From: Dyella_A sp049445995
GTDB lineage: Bacteria > Pseudomonadota > Gammaproteobacteria > Xanthomonadales > Rhodanobacteraceae
DNA: 64,000 bases
Direction: 5' to 3'
Assembly (NCBI RefSeq): GCF_049445995.1
Contig: NZ_JBMSDZ010000004.1
Location: 124,001 to 188,000, forward strand
Shown piece after piece: positions 60,728 through 64,000 of this stretch; position 1 is the stretch's first letter; the number at the start of each line of letters is the position of its first letter. The translations under genes and the position numbers were made by a program. The notes under the pieces are model-generated. The model did no database searches. It was given only the letters and a program-made list of their open reading frames with translations, and was not told the origin of the DNA.

Positions 60728-61055
60728 CGGCGTCGACCTCCTGCGTGCGGATGCGGATCACCTGTTCCAGATCGAACACCATGATCTTGCCGTCGCCCAC
60801 CTTGCCGGTGCGCGCGGTGTTGCCGATCGCCTCGATCGCACGCTCGGCCTGCTCGTCGCCCACCGCGATCTCGATCTTCAGCTTGGGCAGGAAATCCACC
60901 ACGTACTCGGCGCCGCGGTACAGCTCGGTGTGTCCGTGCTGGCGGCCGAAGCCCTTGACCTCGGTGACGGTCATCCCCTGCACGCCGGCCTCGGCCAGCG
61001 CCTCGCGCACTTCGTCGAGCTTGAACGGTTTGATGATCGCGGTGATCCATTTCAT
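60717..61055 (-). CDS. glnK: Nitrogen regulatory PII protein GlnK
   Basis: 112 residues, trimeric signal protein binding ATP/ADP and 2-oxoglutarate. Uridylylation site Tyr51 in the T loop (ELYRGAEYVVDF) and the C-terminal VRIRTxE-like IRIRTQEVDADAL are present, as are GMTVTEVKGFGRQ and KIEIAVGDE. First gene of glnK-amtB; blocks AmtB when nitrogen is ample. A sigma-54 site lies 43 bases upstream. Confidence 0.96.
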   Translation of the reverse strand: MKWITAIIKPFKLDEVREALAEAGVQGMTVTEVKGFGRQHGHTELYRGAEYVVDFLPKLKIEIAVGDEQAERAIEAIGNTARTGKVGDGKIMVFDLEQVIRIRTQEVDADAL

Positions 61056-61097
61056 GGCGTGGCTTGCTCCCCGTACGGCCGTGGTTTGCTGCGATAC

Positions 61098-61113
61098 AGC
61101 AGGTTGCGTGCCA
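61098..61113 (-). promoter_or_regulatory. Sigma-54 promoter for glnK-amtB
   Basis: On the minus strand TGGCACG-CAAC-CTGCT: perfect -24 half and one change in the -12 half, correct spacing. Fits NtrC/RpoN control of the operon. The remaining 61114-61314 region upstream of the suf regulator holds no gene I recognise. Confidence 0.72.
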
Positions 61114-61314
61114 GCGTGGACGATCCAGCGCCGGGCGAGGCGCAGCCTCGATTCTGCCGAGGCCTCCAGGCGGCAATACACGCCGGAACGCCCGCTCGCG
61201 GTGCGTCCGTTTGCCCAATCGTGGTGCAAGCCGTCGCCTGTGGCGCCATGCCCGGATTGACCGCGCGCCCGTCAATCCGTACCATTTTGGTCTTGATTCA
61301 ACGGACGGACCGCC

Positions 61315-61769
61315 ATGCTCCGTGTCAGCCGACTCACCGACTACGCCACCGTGGTGATGACCTGCATCGCGGCGCACCCGCAGAGCGTGCTCAGCACCGC
61401 GCAGATCGCCGACGAGACACACCTGGAACTGCCCACCGTGAGCAAGCTGCTGAAGTCGCTCGGCCACGCCGGCCTGGTGGAGTCGTTCCGCGGCGTCAAC
61501 GGCGGCTATCGCCTGGCGCGCCCGGCCAGCGAGATCAACCTGGCCGAGATCGTCGAGGCGATGGAAGGGCGCATCGGCATGACCGAATGCGGCACCGACG
61601 GCCAGTGCGATCGCGAGTCGCAGTGCGGCGTGCGCGGCAGCTGGCGACAGATCAACCACATCCTGGACAACGCCCTGCGCGGCGTGAGTCTGGCCGACAT
61701 GCTGCAGCCGCCGGCGCGTCCGGCGCTGGCAACCATCGCCATCAGCGAGATCAAGGGCAGGACCACCGC

Positions 61770-61773
<4 letters not shown>
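61315..61773 (+). CDS. SUF system Fe-S cluster assembly regulator (Rrf2 family)
   Basis: 152 residues. Winged helix-turn-helix N terminus (LRVSRLTDYATVVMT, LELPTVSKLLKSLGHAGLV, RGVNGGYRLARP) and three cluster-binding Cys (92, 98, 104) in TECGTDGQCDRESQC, as in IscR. It resembles the IscR-like regulators that head gammaproteobacterial suf operons and repress them when clusters are sufficient. Its stop overlaps the sufB ATG by 4 bases. Confidence 0.94.
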
Positions 61774-63232
<1,459 letters not shown>

Positions 63233-63236
<4 letters not shown>

Positions 63237-63880
63237 GCACGCCCACGCCATCGCACTGGGAGCAGGTATACCGGGAGAAGGGCGAGCCGCAGACCAGCTG
63301 GTTCCGCCCGCACCTGGACGAATCGCTGCGCTGGATCGACGCGCTCGCGCTGCCCGCCGACGCGCCGGCGATCGACGTCGGAGGCGGCCGCTCGACCCTG
63401 GTCGACGACCTGCTCGCCCGCGGTTTTGCCAACGTCACCGTGCTGGATCTGTCCGAATCGGCGCTGGCGCAATCGCGCGCGCGACTGGGCGACCGCGCCG
63501 GCACCGTGCACTGGCTGGCCGGCGACATCACTGCCATCGAGCTGCCCGCCGGTCGCTATGCGTTGTGGCATGACCGCGCGGTGTTCCATTTCCTCACCGA
63601 TGTCACCGCCCAGCGCCGTTACGTGGAGATCGCTGCGCACGCCGTGCGGCCGGGCGGCCACCTGGTGATTGCCACGTTTGCGCTGGATGGCCCCGAGCGT
63701 TGCAGCGGCCTGCCGGTCAGTCGCTATGACGCCGCGTCGCTGTCGGCGCGTTTCGCCCCGTATTTCGAGAAGCTCGGCGACAGCCGCGACGTGCATCGCA
63801 CGCCGTTCGACACCGACCAGAGTTTCACCTACGTCCACCTCCGCCGCCGCGCTGACGCGGACGGCGCACCTGCCGTGTGA
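63233..63880 (+). CDS. Class I SAM-dependent methyltransferase
   Basis: 215 residues. SAM motif I AIDVGGGRSTLVDDLL (46-61), acidic loop VTVLDLSESAL, motif post I DITAIELP, and WHDRAVFHFLTD. N-terminal HWEQVYREKGEPQTSWFRPH is typical of a small-methyltransferase family (thiopurine- or tellurite-resistance-like) whose substrates are unknown. It is intercalated between sufB (4-base overlap) and sufC (5-base gap), so expressed with Fe-S assembly genes. Confidence 0.85.
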
Positions 63881-63885
63881 ATGCC

Positions 63886-64000
63886 ATGCTGATCATCGAA
63901 AACCTCCACGCCCGCGTCGAAGGCAAGGACATCCTCAAGGGCCTCAGCCTCACTGTGAGGCCGGGCGAGGTGCACGCCATCATGGGTCCGAACGGCGCCG
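63886..64000 (+). CDS. sufC: Fe-S cluster assembly ATPase SufC (5' part, cut by window end)
   Basis: 38 codons visible from ATG 63886: MLIIENLHARVEGKDILKGL then VHAIMGPNGA, the start of an ABC-ATPase Walker A. SufC powers SufBCD scaffold rearrangement. Similarity, and position behind sufB, support the call. Confidence 0.9.
   Translation, partial: MLIIENLHARVEGKDILKGLSLTVRPGEVHAIMGPNGA

Noticed and set aside
60552..61769. Upstream extension of the sufB frame
   Set aside because: Runs antisense through glnK and amtB and out of frame through the suf regulator; sufB similarity begins at the ATG at 61770.

Overview
The window is high-GC chromosomal DNA of a motile gammaproteobacterium. Gene content and order (a FleQ/RpoN-type flagellar cluster with cheV next to flgB, AmgK-MurU sugar recycling, a suf operon headed by its Rrf2 regulator, tgt-yajC-secDF) and the dispersed palindromes (GGAGCGCACCCTGTGCGCGA and GGGAGCGACTTCAGTCGCGA types) suggest Xanthomonadales, most likely Rhodanobacteraceae (Rhodanobacter, Dyella, Luteibacter, Frateuria). 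This placement is inference; no rRNA gene is present.

Layout. 0.1-7.8 kb: phosphoglucomutase, cytochrome b561, VIT1-type transporter, a short 6-phosphogluconate dehydrogenase with a kinase remnant behind it, and a 1154-residue fusion of glycoside hydrolase, polysaccharide deacetylase and family 2 glycosyltransferase. 8.2-12.0 kb: accessory patch with a lower-GC MASE1 sensor, a small secreted protein, a 5'-damaged AraC regulator meeting a gene remnant, and tRNA-Phe with its terminator. 12.1-19.7 kb: housekeeping genes yggX, mutY, asmA-like, ftsY, rsmD, coaD, a lipoprotein, ferredoxin, a metallo-beta-lactamase-fold hydrolase and a TMEM43-like membrane protein.

19.8-50.4 kb is the flagellar and chemotaxis region: an HDOD protein; a leftward operon (soluble chemoreceptor, flgA, flgM, flgN); cheV; flgBCDEFGHIJKL; fliC; fliD-fliS-fliT-like; a PilZ-like protein; fleQ; and fliEFGH-(unknown 144-residue ORF)-fliIJK. 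It reads as a regulatory cascade: two CRP/Clp-like sites precede fleQ, sigma-54 sites precede the chemoreceptor-flgAMN operon, flgB, fliD and fliE, and sigma-28 sites precede cheV and motAB. The fli cluster stops after fliK (no fliLMNOPQR here), and a reductase remnant lies at that boundary.

50.6-64.0 kb: tgt, yajC, secD, secF (tRNA modification and Sec export), motAB with its own sigma-28 promoter, the murU-amgK pair (leftward), glnK-amtB (leftward, sigma-54 promoter), and a suf operon (Rrf2 regulator, sufB, an intercalated methyltransferase, start of sufC cut by the window end).

At least six families of short repeats sit at operon boundaries. Several touch gene ends: one family overlaps the stop codons of three genes or remnants, one array sits at the flgI start, and one short repeat lies in the amtB leader. 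No CRISPR array, prophage or complete insertion sequence was seen.
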